From Mycobacterium heidelbergense (GTDB lineage: Bacteria > Actinomycetota > Actinomycetes > Mycobacteriales > Mycobacteriaceae), in NCBI RefSeq assembly GCF_010730745.1, contig NZ_AP022615.1:4278001-4342000 (forward strand): DNA of 64,000 nt, read 5' to 3'. Under the pieces are notes generated by a model that did not search any database, was not told the DNA's origin, and saw nothing but the letters and a program-made list of their open reading frames with translations. Positions 39,835 through 48,375 of the stretch are shown here, in pieces; position 1 is the stretch's first letter; the number at the start of each line of letters is the position of its first letter. The position numbers and the translations under genes are program-made.

Positions 39835-41448
39835 ATGCAGGGCGTATTCGGCGTTTTTATCAGCACGTTCCTCATCGGCTTACGCGAGGGCCTGGAGGCG
39901 ACGCTTATCGTGAGCATCGTCGGCGCCTTCCTTCGGCGAAACGGCCGGACGACCCGCCCGATGTTTGCCGGCGTCGCGTGGGCCGTGCTGCTCAGCGTCG
40001 CGGTGGGCGTCGGCCTGGATCTGTTCTCGGCGAGCCTGCCGCAGGCCCGGCAAGAGATGATGGAGACGGTCATCAACGCCATCGCCGTGGTGTTTGTGAC
40101 CTCGATGATCATCTGGATGAACCGCAACGCGGCGCACCTCAAGGGCGAACTCGAGCGCGAGGCCCAACGGGCGCTCAACCGCGGCAGTGCGATCGCCCTG
40201 GTCGGCATGGCGTTTCTCGCGGTCCTCAAGGAGGGTTTTGAGACGTCGGTGTTCTTGCTGGCGGCCGCGGAGACGTCGCACGGCAACCGGTGGTTCGCCG
40301 TGTTGGGCGGCGCGCTGGGGATCGCGGCGTCGATCGCGCTGGGCGTCGGCCTGTACTACGGCGGCCTGAAGCTCAACCTCGGCCGGTTCTTCCGCGTCAC
40401 CGGGGTGTTTTTGGTGCTGATCGCCGCCGGGCTGGTGGTCGGCGCGCTGCGCACGGCGCACGAGGCGGGCTGGGTGAGCATCGGCCAGAAGCAGCTGCTC
40501 GACCTCTCCGCGTGGATACCGAGCCAGTCCGTGCTGGGCGCGGTGATCGCCGGGGTGTTCGGCATACCCGCCGACCCGCGCCTCATCGAGGTGCTGGGAT
40601 GGCTGCTGTACGCGGTGCCCGTGCTGGTGGTCTTTCTGTGGCCCGCTCGACTCGCGGCGGCGCCGCGAACCCGGCGCCGGCTACTGGTGGCCACCTCGGC
40701 GGTGCTGCTCGGCGTCGCGGCCGCGCTGGCGATCATGGTGCCTTCGCAGGGCTCCGCGCCTGGCGTCCGGGCGCGCACCGTCACCGATCGGGCCGGCCGC
40801 ACCGCCGAGGTGTCGCTGGTCTCCGGCCCGCAGGGGCGCGCGCTGGCCCTCACCCCCGAGGGCGGCGCGAACGCCCGCAGCATCCCGCTCGCCGCGGCCG
40901 GCGACCAAACCCTGGACGGCGTGTGGGTGCGCGCGTGGCAGGCCACGGCGGCCGCGGCCGGCGACGGCCCAGCGACGGTCACGCTGGGGGAGTTGCTCGA
41001 CATGTCGGGGGGCCGGCTGCCGGTGGGCGTCTCCGCCGCCCGCACCCCCGGCCCGTTCCACGCGCGGTGGGCGGCCACCACCGTGTACACGGTGCTCGCC
41101 CGGGGCGATGTCGTGGTGAGCGCCCAGGCGACCAGCAATCGCACCGCCGTCCTGACCGGCGGCGGGCTGGCCGGGCCCAAGACCGTGAGCGTCGGGGCCC
41201 TGCCCACGGACTGGTCCACGGCCGGCGCCGAAGACCAGTCGACCGCGGCGGAGATCGCCGCCGGCGAGCGGAATCGCGCGGAGGGGCGGCTGTGGAACGC
41301 TTGGCTTCCGTTGGTACTGGCCGGGTTTGCGTTGGCGTGCGTTCTTGGCGCGATAACCTCGGCGCGCGGCGACCGCGCGCGGGCCGAACCGGAAAGGAAA
41401 GCGATTGACCGTGACTCGTATCGCCCGGGCAAGGTGCCGGTCCCGTGA
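39835..41448 (+). CDS. efeU: EfeU-type ferrous/ferric iron permease with extracytoplasmic domain
   Basis: 537 residues. The first ~270 residues are an FTR1/OFeT-family permease with seven membrane helices and the two iron-binding motifs REGLEATLIV (helix 1) and KEGFETSVF (helix 4). Residues ~300-500 form a soluble domain, followed by one more helix (~490-512) and a basic tail, longer than E. coli EfeU (276 aa). It imports iron together with EfeO and EfeB. ATG 39835 begins 29 bp after the IdeR box. It overlaps efeO by 44 bp, a strong operon sign. Confidence 0.92.
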   Translation: MQGVFGVFISTFLIGLREGLEATLIVSIVGAFLRRNGRTTRPMFAGVAWAVLLSVAVGVGLDLFSASLPQARQEMMETVINAIAVVFVTSMIIWMNRNAAHLKGELEREAQRALNRGSAIALVGMAFLAVLKEGFETSVFLLAAAETSHGNRWFAVLGGALGIAASIALGVGLYYGGLKLNLGRFFRVTGVFLVLIAAGLVVGALRTAHEAGWVSIGQKQLLDLSAWIPSQSVLGAVIAGVFGIPADPRLIEVLGWLLYAVPVLVVFLWPARLAAAPRTRRRLLVATSAVLLGVAAALAIMVPSQGSAPGVRARTVTDRAGRTAEVSLVSGPQGRALALTPEGGANARSIPLAAAGDQTLDGVWVRAWQATAAAAGDGPATVTLGELLDMSGGRLPVGVSAARTPGPFHARWAATTVYTVLARGDVVVSAQATSNRTAVLTGGGLAGPKTVSVGALPTDWSTAGAEDQSTAAEIAAGERNRAEGRLWNAWLPLVLAGFALACVLGAITSARGDRARAEPERKAIDRDSYRPGKVPVP

Positions 41449-42661
41449 ATGCTGGCCGGCCGCGGCGGCTTTGGTCGCGGTCGCGGCATTGTCCGTGACG
41501 GCATGCGGCCACTCGGCGTCCCCGAAATCCGGGCAACCCGGCGGCACCAACGCCGTCAAGGCGACCGTCAACGTCACCATGGCCAACAGCGGCGGCAAGG
41601 ATGGCTGCGCGCTGGACACCACCAGCGTGCCGGCCGGGCCGGTGACGTTCACCGTGGCCAACACGAGCGCGCCGGGCATCACGGAGATGGAGTTGCTCAG
41701 GGACCAGCGGATCGTCGGCGAGAAGGAGAACCTCGCGCCCGGCCTGGACCCCGTGTCCTTCACCGTCACCTTGGACGGCGGCTCCTATCAGTTGTATTGC
41801 CCCGGCGCGAGCACCGAATACCAGACTCTGACGGTGACGGGCCGAGCGCCGGCGGGGCCGACGGGTTCGGTCGCGAGCGTCCTCAGCCAGGGCACCAAGG
41901 ACTACGCGGCGTACATCGTCAACCAGATCGGTCAGCTCGATGCGGGCGTGAAGGCGCTTGATTCCGCCGTGCAGTCCGGGAACCTCGACGCCGCGAAGAC
42001 GGCCTACGCCAAGGCGCGGCTGTTCTGGGAGCGATCCGAGGCCAGCGTGGAGGGCTTTGTCCTCCCGGGTTTCGCGGTCGGCGACAACGCCGGCAACCTC
42101 GACTACCTGATCGACATGCGCGCGTCCACCCCGGTCGACGCCAAGGTCGGGTGGAAGGGCTTCCACGCCATCGAACGCGACCTGTGGCAGGGCGGCGCGA
42201 TCACCCCCGCCACCAAGGCGTTGAGCACCGAATTGGTCGGCAACGTAGGCAAATTGAACGGTATCGTCGCCACCCTGCAATACAAGCCCGAGGATCTGGC
42301 CAACGGCGGCAGCGATCTGATCGAGGAGGTGCAGAACACCAAGATCACCGGTGAGGAGGAGGCCTTCAGCCACATCGACCTGGTCGATTTCTCGGGCAAC
42401 GTCGAAGGCGCTCAACAGGCCTACGCGTCGCTGCGGCCGGGGCTGGAGAAGATCGACGGCAACCTCGTCAACCAGATCGACCGGCAATTCCAAGCCGTCC
42501 TTAGCGTCCTGGACGGCTACCGCGACCCGACGGCGCTGGGCGGCTACCGGACGTACACGCCCGCGTTGCGGGCCAGCGACGCACCGAAACTGACCGCCGT
42601 CATCCAGCCGCTCCATCAAAGCCTGTCCACGGTCGCCCAAAAAGTCGTCTCGGCCAACTGA
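41405..42661 (+). CDS. efeO: EfeO iron-uptake lipoprotein (cupredoxin plus M75 imelysin-like domain)
   Basis: 418 residues. The signal peptide ends in a lipobox-like LSVTAC, so it is probably a lipoprotein. Residues ~50-140 are a cupredoxin-like domain (GGSYQLYCPGA). Residues ~160-415 are the M75 peptidase/imelysin-like domain with the HxxE metal motif in GFHAIERDLW. It delivers iron to EfeU outside the membrane. The start is TTG 41405 or GTG 41411; the GGAAAGGAAAG ribosome site fits either. efeB follows 2 bp after the stop. Confidence 0.92.
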   Translation: MTVTRIARARCRSRECWPAAAALVAVAALSVTACGHSASPKSGQPGGTNAVKATVNVTMANSGGKDGCALDTTSVPAGPVTFTVANTSAPGITEMELLRDQRIVGEKENLAPGLDPVSFTVTLDGGSYQLYCPGASTEYQTLTVTGRAPAGPTGSVASVLSQGTKDYAAYIVNQIGQLDAGVKALDSAVQSGNLDAAKTAYAKARLFWERSEASVEGFVLPGFAVGDNAGNLDYLIDMRASTPVDAKVGWKGFHAIERDLWQGGAITPATKALSTELVGNVGKLNGIVATLQYKPEDLANGGSDLIEEVQNTKITGEEEAFSHIDLVDFSGNVEGAQQAYASLRPGLEKIDGNLVNQIDRQFQAVLSVLDGYRDPTALGGYRTYTPALRASDAPKLTAVIQPLHQSLSTVAQKVVSAN

Positions 42662-42663
42662 TC

Positions 42664-43950
42664 ATGGCGGACGGCGACACGACGGAATCGGTTGAGGCGG
42701 CGGCGGTTTCGCGGCGCCACGTGCTGGGCGGCGCCATGCTGGCCGGCCTGGGCGGCGCCGCGGTCGGCGCCGCCGGCGGCGGGTTCGCCGGCTACGCGAT
42801 GGCGGCCGCACACCACACCGGCGATGACGACACCGTCGACCTGCGCCGCGGCTACCCCTTCTACGATCAGCTCCATCAAGGCGGAATCGCCACGCCCCCA
42901 CAGCGTTACGCCATGTTCATGTCCTTCTCGCTGGCCGCCGGCGCCGGCCGCACCGAGCTGCGAACCCTGCTGGCGCGCTGGTCGGCCGCGGCCGCGATCC
43001 TGCAGCAGGGCAAGCCCGTCGGCACCGTGCAGCCGCAGGTCGAGGTGCAGCCCCCCGCCGATACCGGGGAGGCCTACGGGCTGAGCCCCGCCAGCCTCAC
43101 CGTCACCATCGGGTTGGGGCCGTCGCTGTTCGGCGACCGTTTCGGGCTCGCCGCGCGGCGCCCGGCCGCGTTCACCGACCTGCCCCCGCTCAACGGGGAC
43201 AACCTGGATCCCCGCCTGCGCGGTGGCGACCTGTCCGTGCAAGCCTGCGCCGACGACCCCCAGGTCTGCTACCACGCGGTGCGCAACCTGGCCCGCCTCG
43301 GCCGCAACATCGTGTCACCGTTCTGGGCGGTGCTGGGGTTCGGACGGGCCTCGGCCGGCCCCGGCCAGCACACCCCACGAAACCTCTTGGGATTCAAGGA
43401 CGGTACCCGCAACATCGCCACCGACGCGGAGTACGCCCGATTCGTCTGGGTCGATGACAGCGACCAGCCGTGGATGAACGGCGGGACCTACCAAGTCGTC
43501 CGCAAGATCCGGATGCTGCTGGAGACCTGGGATGTCGATCGGATCGGCAATCAGCAGAGGATCTTTGGCCGCACCAAAGAGGAAGGGGCGCCGCTGAGCG
43601 GCAAGGCCGAATTCGACACGCCGGATTTCACCGCCAAAGGCGCCGACGGCAACCCGCTCATCGATCCGTTGTCCCACGTCGGCCTGGCCGCCCGGGAGAA
43701 CAACGACGGCGTCATGATCCGCCGGCGTTCCTACAACTACACCGACGGCCTCGACGCCAACGGCCAACTCAACGCCGGCCTGCTGTTCATCTCGTATCAA
43801 AAAGATCCGCAAGATTTTATTCGTTTGCAGAACCGACTGGGCGCCCACGACCTCCTGAACGAATACATCCGTCACATCGGGTCAGCAATCTTCGCGGTAC
43901 CGCCGGCACCCGCGGAAGGCCACTACGTCGGGCAAATCCTGTTCGGCTGA
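42664..43950 (+). CDS. efeB: EfeB, Tat-exported DyP-type haem peroxidase
   Basis: 428 residues. The N-terminus has a twin-arginine signal (SRRHVLGGAMLAGLGGAAVGAA). The DyP signature GXXDG is GFKDGTRN, and the proximal haem His is in DPLSHVGLAA. In EfeUOB systems this peroxidase oxidises ferrous iron or takes iron from haem, depending on species; the mechanism is disputed. ATG 42664 lies 2 bp after efeO. Downstream, the 43951-44112 gap holds inverted repeats (see 44036-44063) before the OsmC gene. Confidence 0.93.
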   Translation: MADGDTTESVEAAAVSRRHVLGGAMLAGLGGAAVGAAGGGFAGYAMAAAHHTGDDDTVDLRRGYPFYDQLHQGGIATPPQRYAMFMSFSLAAGAGRTELRTLLARWSAAAAILQQGKPVGTVQPQVEVQPPADTGEAYGLSPASLTVTIGLGPSLFGDRFGLAARRPAAFTDLPPLNGDNLDPRLRGGDLSVQACADDPQVCYHAVRNLARLGRNIVSPFWAVLGFGRASAGPGQHTPRNLLGFKDGTRNIATDAEYARFVWVDDSDQPWMNGGTYQVVRKIRMLLETWDVDRIGNQQRIFGRTKEEGAPLSGKAEFDTPDFTAKGADGNPLIDPLSHVGLAARENNDGVMIRRRSYNYTDGLDANGQLNAGLLFISYQKDPQDFIRLQNRLGAHDLLNEYIRHIGSAIFAVPPAPAEGHYVGQILFG

Positions 43951-44035
43951 GCAAATCTCGTTCCGCCGCGGCGATCGGCGCGCGGCGCGGCATTTCGGGC
44001 GTGTGACGGTGGGCGTCGTCCCGGTACGTCAAGCC

Positions 44036-44063
44036 GGCGGACCGTCACGCTCCGGCGTCCGCC
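44036..44063 (+). terminator. GC-rich hairpin after efeB
   Basis: GGCGGAC (44036-44042) pairs with GTCCGCC (44057-44063). An alternative 8-bp stem GTGACGGT/ACCGTCAC (44003-44010 with 44041-44048) shares bases with it. No T-run follows. It could attenuate or end the efe transcript, but GC-rich DNA makes chance hairpins common. Confidence 0.25.
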
Positions 44064-44112
44064 GAGCACTAACCCCGTGAAGACCAAGATCAGTGGGAAA
44101 CGGAGGAAGTTC

Positions 44113-44634
44113 ATGACCGACGCGCTCGTCATCGATGCCGAAGGGCTCGACCGGCTGTCCTGTCACGCCAAGGCCAACCCCGGCACCGGCAAGAAGACGC
44201 TGAAAGCCAAGACGGTCTGCGAGGCGGGATTCCGCAACATGACCTACGTGCGCGACCTCGCGCCGATGCTGGTCGGCGAGCCGCCCGCGCTTCTGGGCGA
44301 CGACTCGGCGCCCAACCCCTCGGAAACCGCCCTGGCCGCCCTGGGGTCGTGCATCTCGGTGGGGCTGTTGGCCAACGCGACGCACCGCGGCGTGACCCTC
44401 ACCAAGATCGAGGTCGAGATGGAGGGCGACATCGACATCTCCGCGGTATGGGGAGTGGGGGACACCCCCGAGGGCAAGCGGCTCGGCTTCAGCGCGGTCC
44501 GCTGCGCGGTAACCCTGGCCGGCGATGCCGACGACGCGACCCTCAAGGAGATCCACGACAACGCGATCGCGTGGTCGCCCGTCGTGAACACGTTCCGGCG
44601 CCCGGCGACCGTCGACTCGACCCTCCGCACCTAG
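44113..44634 (+). CDS. OsmC family protein
   Basis: 173 residues of the OsmC/Ohr fold. The core NPSETALAALGSCISVGLLANATHRGVTL contains the conserved Cys of the family; a second Cys (VRCAVTLAGDA) follows, and an earlier one lies in KTVCEAGFRN. Members reduce organic hydroperoxides or bind fatty acyl groups. ATG 44113 is preceded by GGAGG at a spacing of 6-7 nt, better than the GTG at 44077. It is followed after 24 bp by an acyl-CoA dehydrogenase-like gene, then an ECF sigma/anti-sigma pair, so a redox-responsive operon is plausible. Confidence 0.85.
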   Translation: MTDALVIDAEGLDRLSCHAKANPGTGKKTLKAKTVCEAGFRNMTYVRDLAPMLVGEPPALLGDDSAPNPSETALAALGSCISVGLLANATHRGVTLTKIEVEMEGDIDISAVWGVGDTPEGKRLGFSAVRCAVTLAGDADDATLKEIHDNAIAWSPVVNTFRRPATVDSTLRT

Positions 44635-44658
44635 GCGGCGGACCCAGGAGGTATCGAC

Positions 44659-45726
44659 ATGACGGCAACCATGGACCCCGCGGCCGTCCGGCTGGATCCC
44701 GAACTGCTGGAAGACATTCGGGCCCACGCCGCGGCGTTGGACCGCGGCGAGCACGACTCCCGCCGCAGCTTCACGGCGCTCGGTGCCGCCGGCCTGCTCG
44801 GGATCGGCGCGCCGGGCAACGCCGACGGCAGGCTGCCCGGCATGGCCGACGTGATCCGGGTGATCTCGGGGGAGTGCATGAGCACCGGCTTCTCGTTGTG
44901 GGCCCACCGGATGACGGTGGAGTACCTGCTTACCGCCGCAACGCCTTTCAGCACGGCCGCGGTCGGGCCGCTCCTTGCCGGGGCCGCGCCGGGCGTCACC
45001 GGCATGGCCTCGGCGTTCAAGGAGGCCGCCGGCTGCGGGAGCCTGGAATTGACGGCCACACCCGTCGCGGACGGTTATGCGGTGTCCGGCCCCATCAGGT
45101 GGGCCAGCAACCTCTACGCCGACTCGACGATGGTCACCGCGGTGCGCACCGACGCCGGCGAGAAACTGATCGTGGCGCTGCCGTTGACGACGCCGGGCGT
45201 GGTGGTGGGCGATCACTTCGACCTGTTGGCGATGGGCAGCACCGCCTCGTCGTACCTGAACCTGCAAGGCGCCCACGTCGCCGCGGACCAGGTGTTGTCG
45301 CGCGACTTCGAGGGATTTCTGCGGGCGGTGCGCCCGACCTTCCTTGTCCTGCAGTCGGCGATGTGCCTGGGGCTGACGAGAACCACCATGGAGCAGAGCC
45401 GGGTCGGGCTGACCGGGGTCAACTCGGTCTTCGCCGCCGAGGTGGACGCGGTCGCGGAAGGGCTCGTCTCGGCGGAGGCGACGCTGGCCCGGTTGGCCGC
45501 CGCGGTCGGCGGGCCGACGCCCCCGGCGAAGAAGGAGTTGCTGTCGCTGCGGCTCGCGGCCGCTCAACTCTGCAGCGCGAGCGCCGATTTGGAGATCCGC
45601 ACCGCCGGCGGCAAGGGCTATGCGAGCCGGACCTCGGCGAGCCGGCGTTACCGGGAGGCGGCGTTCATCCCGGTGCAGTCGCCGTCGGAGGCGCAACTGC
45701 GCTGGGAATTGTCCAGATGCGCCTGA
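44659..45726 (+). CDS. Acyl-CoA dehydrogenase family protein
   Basis: 355 residues. The N-terminal helical domain, the middle beta domain (GSLELTATPVADGYAVSGPIRWASN) and the C-terminal helical bundle (LRLAAAQLCSASADLEIRTAGGKGY) match flavin-dependent acyl-CoA dehydrogenases or the related DszC/hydroxylase-like branch. The usual catalytic Glu cannot be placed with certainty, so it may be an oxygenase-like or non-classical member. A strong ribosome site AGGAGG sits before ATG 44659. The ECF sigma gene starts 10 bp after the stop, in the same operon. Confidence 0.8.
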   Translation: MTATMDPAAVRLDPELLEDIRAHAAALDRGEHDSRRSFTALGAAGLLGIGAPGNADGRLPGMADVIRVISGECMSTGFSLWAHRMTVEYLLTAATPFSTAAVGPLLAGAAPGVTGMASAFKEAAGCGSLELTATPVADGYAVSGPIRWASNLYADSTMVTAVRTDAGEKLIVALPLTTPGVVVGDHFDLLAMGSTASSYLNLQGAHVAADQVLSRDFEGFLRAVRPTFLVLQSAMCLGLTRTTMEQSRVGLTGVNSVFAAEVDAVAEGLVSAEATLARLAAAVGGPTPPAKKELLSLRLAAAQLCSASADLEIRTAGGKGYASRTSASRRYREAAFIPVQSPSEAQLRWELSRCA

Positions 45727-45736
45727 GCGTGGGTCC

Positions 45737-46366
45737 ATGGTGACTCCCGTGGCGGTGCCGCCCGAGCGCACTCAACCCGAACGCCTGGTCGGCGGAATTC
45801 CGCTGGCCACCTTGGTGCGAGACTTCCACCGGCCGATGCTGAATTTCGCTCGCACCATGGTGAATTCGGCGGCGGTGGCCGAGGACGCGGTGCAGGAGGC
45901 CTGGGTGCAGGTCCTGCAGTCGGCGGATTCGTTCGAGGGGCGTTCCTCGGTGAGCACCTGGTTGTTCGGGATCGTCAAGCACACGGCTTCGCGGCACCGG
46001 CGCCGCGAGTCGCGGATCCGCGACCACGAGGTGCTCGTGGCCACGGACGCCGACGCCGCCGACCCGTTGTCGGGTCGCATGCATCCCGCGGGGCATCCCG
46101 ACGCCGGGCACTGGAGTGTCCCGCCGTCGCGGCGGTTTCTGCCGGAGGACCAGACCGTGGCGAGCGAGCTCGTCGGGTTCGTGCGGGCGGCGCTGGACGC
46201 GCTGCCGGCGCGGCAACGACAGCTGATCATCCTGCGCGACCTGGTCGGCGCGTGCGCCGAAGAGGCGGCCGAGATCCTCGAGCTGTCCGCCCAGGCGCAG
46301 CGCGCCCTGCTGTACCGCGCCCGCGGAAATCTCCGAAACGAATTGGAAAAGCGGTATCGCCGATGA
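45737..46366 (+). CDS. ECF sigma factor
   Basis: 209 residues. Region 2 is at ~28-95 (FHRPMLNFARTMVNSAAVAEDAVQEAWVQVLQ, then FEGRSSVSTWLFGIVKHTASRHRRRESR) and region 4 at ~148-205 (LDALPARQRQLIILRDLVGACAEEAAEILELSAQAQRALLYRARGNLR). ATG 45737 lies 10 bp after the acyl-CoA dehydrogenase-like gene. It shares ATGA with the next gene, a zinc-type anti-sigma, the classic ECF/anti-sigma arrangement. The operon (OsmC, dehydrogenase, sigma, anti-sigma) suggests response to oxidative or lipid stress. Confidence 0.9.
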   Translation: MVTPVAVPPERTQPERLVGGIPLATLVRDFHRPMLNFARTMVNSAAVAEDAVQEAWVQVLQSADSFEGRSSVSTWLFGIVKHTASRHRRRESRIRDHEVLVATDADAADPLSGRMHPAGHPDAGHWSVPPSRRFLPEDQTVASELVGFVRAALDALPARQRQLIILRDLVGACAEEAAEILELSAQAQRALLYRARGNLRNELEKRYRR

Positions 46367-46632
46367 CCGTCCACGACAACACAGTTCCCGCTATCGACTG
46401 CGCCGACTTCGTTCGGTTGGTCGACGAACTCGTCGATTCCGACCCGCAGCGGTGGGGGCCGATCGTCGCCAAGCACCTCGAGGACTGCCCGCCCTGCCTG
46501 GTCTACCTGCAACAAATGCTCGACCTCAAGATCCTGCTCCACCACGTCTTCGACGGGGAGAAGCTCAGCGACGAACACGTCGCCGGGGTCATCAACGCGA
46601 TCAACGACATCAAGAGCGGCCAACGCGACTGA
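46363..46632 (+). CDS. Zinc-type anti-sigma factor (ZAS)
   Basis: 89 residues. His38-x3-Cys42-x2-Cys45 (KHLEDCPPC) is the zinc anti-sigma motif; Cys13 may be the fourth ligand. It is soluble, with no membrane helix, as in RsrA/RshA-type redox anti-sigmas, which release the sigma factor when the cysteines are oxidised. ATG 46363 overlaps the sigma stop by ATGA. Pairing with the upstream ECF factor follows from the overlap and is an inference until tested. Confidence 0.88.
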   Translation: MTVHDNTVPAIDCADFVRLVDELVDSDPQRWGPIVAKHLEDCPPCLVYLQQMLDLKILLHHVFDGEKLSDEHVAGVINAINDIKSGQRD

Positions 46633-46639
46633 ACGCTTC

Positions 46640-46668
46640 GGTGACCGGCCGATGATGGCGCGGTCACC
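46640..46668. terminator. 8-bp hairpin between convergent genes
   Basis: GGTGACCG (46640-46647) and CGGTCACC (46661-46668) are complementary with a 13-nt loop; a further GGTGACCG occurs near 46699. The spot between the convergent anti-sigma and cysteine-rich genes fits a terminator. No T-run. Confidence 0.35.
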
Positions 46669-46730
46669 CGTGATCGTCGCCCGGCCGTCGTCGGTGACCG
46701 ACTGAAGCGCGCACCGGCCGCCAAGGGCGG

Positions 46731-46952
46731 TCAGCGATTTCGGGTGTCGGTCGACCACAGGGTCGCGCAGTCCGGGCATTGCAGGTTGACGCGCGTCGCC
46801 TGATTGCTCAGCAGGTACTGCCAATGCTCTCCGCAGTTGCGATCGCTGCGGCACTCCACGCACGCGGTGCGGCCCCAGTCGCAGTTCGGGCAGGGCAGCC
46901 ACGCGCGCCGGGAGGGATCGGCGTGGGGATCGATCGGCAACGTCACCGCCAC
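46731..46952 (-). CDS. Small cysteine-rich (zinc-ribbon-like) protein, iron-regulated
   Basis: 73 residues starting MAVTLPIDPHADPSRRAWLPCPNCDWGRTA. Three Cys pairs (CPNC, CVEC with RNCGEH, and CPDC near the end) suggest one or two zinc ribbons or a metal-sensing fold. GTG 46952 is supported by GAAAGG 6 nt upstream. An IdeR-type box ends 24 bp upstream of the start codon in a 52-bp gap, so expression is probably repressed by iron. I do not recognise a characterised homologue. It could be a small zinc-dependent protein made in iron limitation. Confidence 0.7.
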   Translation of the reverse strand: MAVTLPIDPHADPSRRAWLPCPNCDWGRTACVECRSDRNCGEHWQYLLSNQATRVNLQCPDCATLWSTDTRNR

Positions 46953-46975
46953 GGTAGGCCTTTCTGTCGAGAAAG

Positions 46976-46994
46976 TTAGGTTAGCCTACCCATG
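46976..46994 (-). promoter_or_regulatory. IdeR iron box before the cysteine-rich gene
   Basis: On the minus strand CATGGGTAGGCTAACCTAA matches the consensus TTAGGTTAGGCTAACCTAA at 15 of 19 positions, with the right 13 bases perfect. It lies between the acyltransferase stop and the small cysteine-rich gene, upstream of the latter. Confidence 0.75.
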
Positions 46995-47004
46995 TATGGT
47001 CGTG

Positions 47005-48321
47005 TCAAACGGGTGGTCGCACCGCCGATCGTGCGCCGACCTTCGTGCCGCGAAGCGCGACCAGCACCGCCCCCGCGGCGAAGATCAGCGCGGTCACCCA
47101 CCCGAAATGGCCGTCCGGAGCGAAGCCGTCGGCGGCGAGGAACGACAGGCCGTAGGCCGCCATCGCCGCGCCGGCCAGCATGACGGGCTCGGTCCAGCGA
47201 TCCGTGAGCGGTACGCCGAGCATCGGAAGGGGCGCCGCGAAAACGCGCCGTCCCCACCACAGCAGCACCATCTCGATCGCCGCCGCGACGCCAAGGACCA
47301 CCACCCATTCCAGCCGGGCCAGCCACCACTGGCCCGTACCCTCGGCCGGTTGCGGCAACAGCCCGGCCGGATAGCCCACGATCGCCACGATCACGACGGG
47401 AATCATGTGCCACAGGTAAAGGGCCATCACGTTGTTGTTCCCGATCGCCAGCATCCGCTTGACCAGCCCGCCGCGCAGCGCGCGGTTCAGCGCGGGCGCC
47501 AGCGCCATCGCCACTCCGGCCTGCGCGCATCCGAAGGCCAGCAGAGCCGCGGTGGGCGGCGTCGTGTTGTCGATCGTCTGCCCGGGAACGCCGATCATAC
47601 TGACCGGGTAGGGGCCCAGCCCGATCGACAGCGCCAGCGCGATCGCCGAGCCGGCCGCGAGCAGCACGGCCCTGCGGCCCGCCAATAGCCCACCATGCCA
47701 AGCGATTCCGAGCTGATAGAAGGCTCCCCAGCACAGCACATAGTTCAGCCTCCCGAGGTAATGCGCGTGGCCGCCGACAGAGAGGACGTCCACCGCCACG
47801 ACCGCCACCGCCAGCGCCGCCGGCACCCGCAAGCCCCAACGGCGATGTGCCGCAACCGCAATCGGCGTCAGCGACACAACCACCAGGTACACGGCCAAAA
47901 ACCACAGGTGCATCGCCACCGCCCAACCGGCGTACTCCAGCGTTGAACCGGCCACGTGGCCCGCGCCGAGCAGCAGCACCACCACCGACACTAGCGCGAC
48001 GTACACCGCCGTCGGGCCCAGCACCCGGGCCAGCCGACGCCTCAGCCAGGTCTGCCGCGACACCCCCTCGGTCTCGCGCCGATGCCTCCACGACACCGCG
48101 CCGGCATAGCCGGCCACGAAAAAGAACGTCGGGACCGCCTGGAACGGCCACGTCAGCCACTGGGTCCAGGGCATGTCGACGAGCGGGTTCTGCCGGCCGA
48201 AAGATCCGTCGTGATAGGTGACCGACCCGGCCAACCAGTGCCCCAGCACGATGAGGACCACGCCGGAGACGCGATAGAAGTCCGCCGCCATATTGCGGAC
48301 CGGTCGCGCGGCGTCGTGCAC
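47005..48321 (-). CDS. Acyltransferase-3 family membrane protein
   Basis: 438 residues with about ten membrane helices. The first helix carries the conserved acyltransferase-3 pattern ([16 protein letters not shown]) with the catalytic-type His. Such proteins O-acylate sugars or surface lipids in the membrane. The start is GTG 48321 or ATG 48291; a much longer open frame upstream overlaps the divergent aldo/keto reductase and is not coding. The substrate is unknown. Downstream it ends 10 bp before the IdeR box of the cysteine-rich gene. Confidence 0.85.
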   Translation of the reverse strand: MHDAARPVRNMAADFYRVSGVVLIVLGHWLAGSVTYHDGSFGRQNPLVDMPWTQWLTWPFQAVPTFFFVAGYAGAVSWRHRRETEGVSRQTWLRRRLARVLGPTAVYVALVSVVVLLLGAGHVAGSTLEYAGWAVAMHLWFLAVYLVVVSLTPIAVAAHRRWGLRVPAALAVAVVAVDVLSVGGHAHYLGRLNYVLCWGAFYQLGIAWHGGLLAGRRAVLLAAGSAIALALSIGLGPYPVSMIGVPGQTIDNTTPPTAALLAFGCAQAGVAMALAPALNRALRGGLVKRMLAIGNNNVMALYLWHMIPVVIVAIVGYPAGLLPQPAEGTGQWWLARLEWVVVLGVAAAIEMVLLWWGRRVFAAPLPMLGVPLTDRWTEPVMLAGAAMAAYGLSFLAADGFAPDGHFGWVTALIFAAGAVLVALRGTKVGARSAVRPPV

Positions 48322-48375
48322 TCGCGTTACGGTACCCGCCCCGCGGCTCGAAGTCGTTTGGCGCACAATGGCCCC

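Noticed and set aside
44003..44063. Two mutually exclusive stems suggesting a riboswitch
   Set aside because: Short GC stems of 7-8 bp are common by chance here; no known riboswitch core was recognised and no ligand logic for OsmC.
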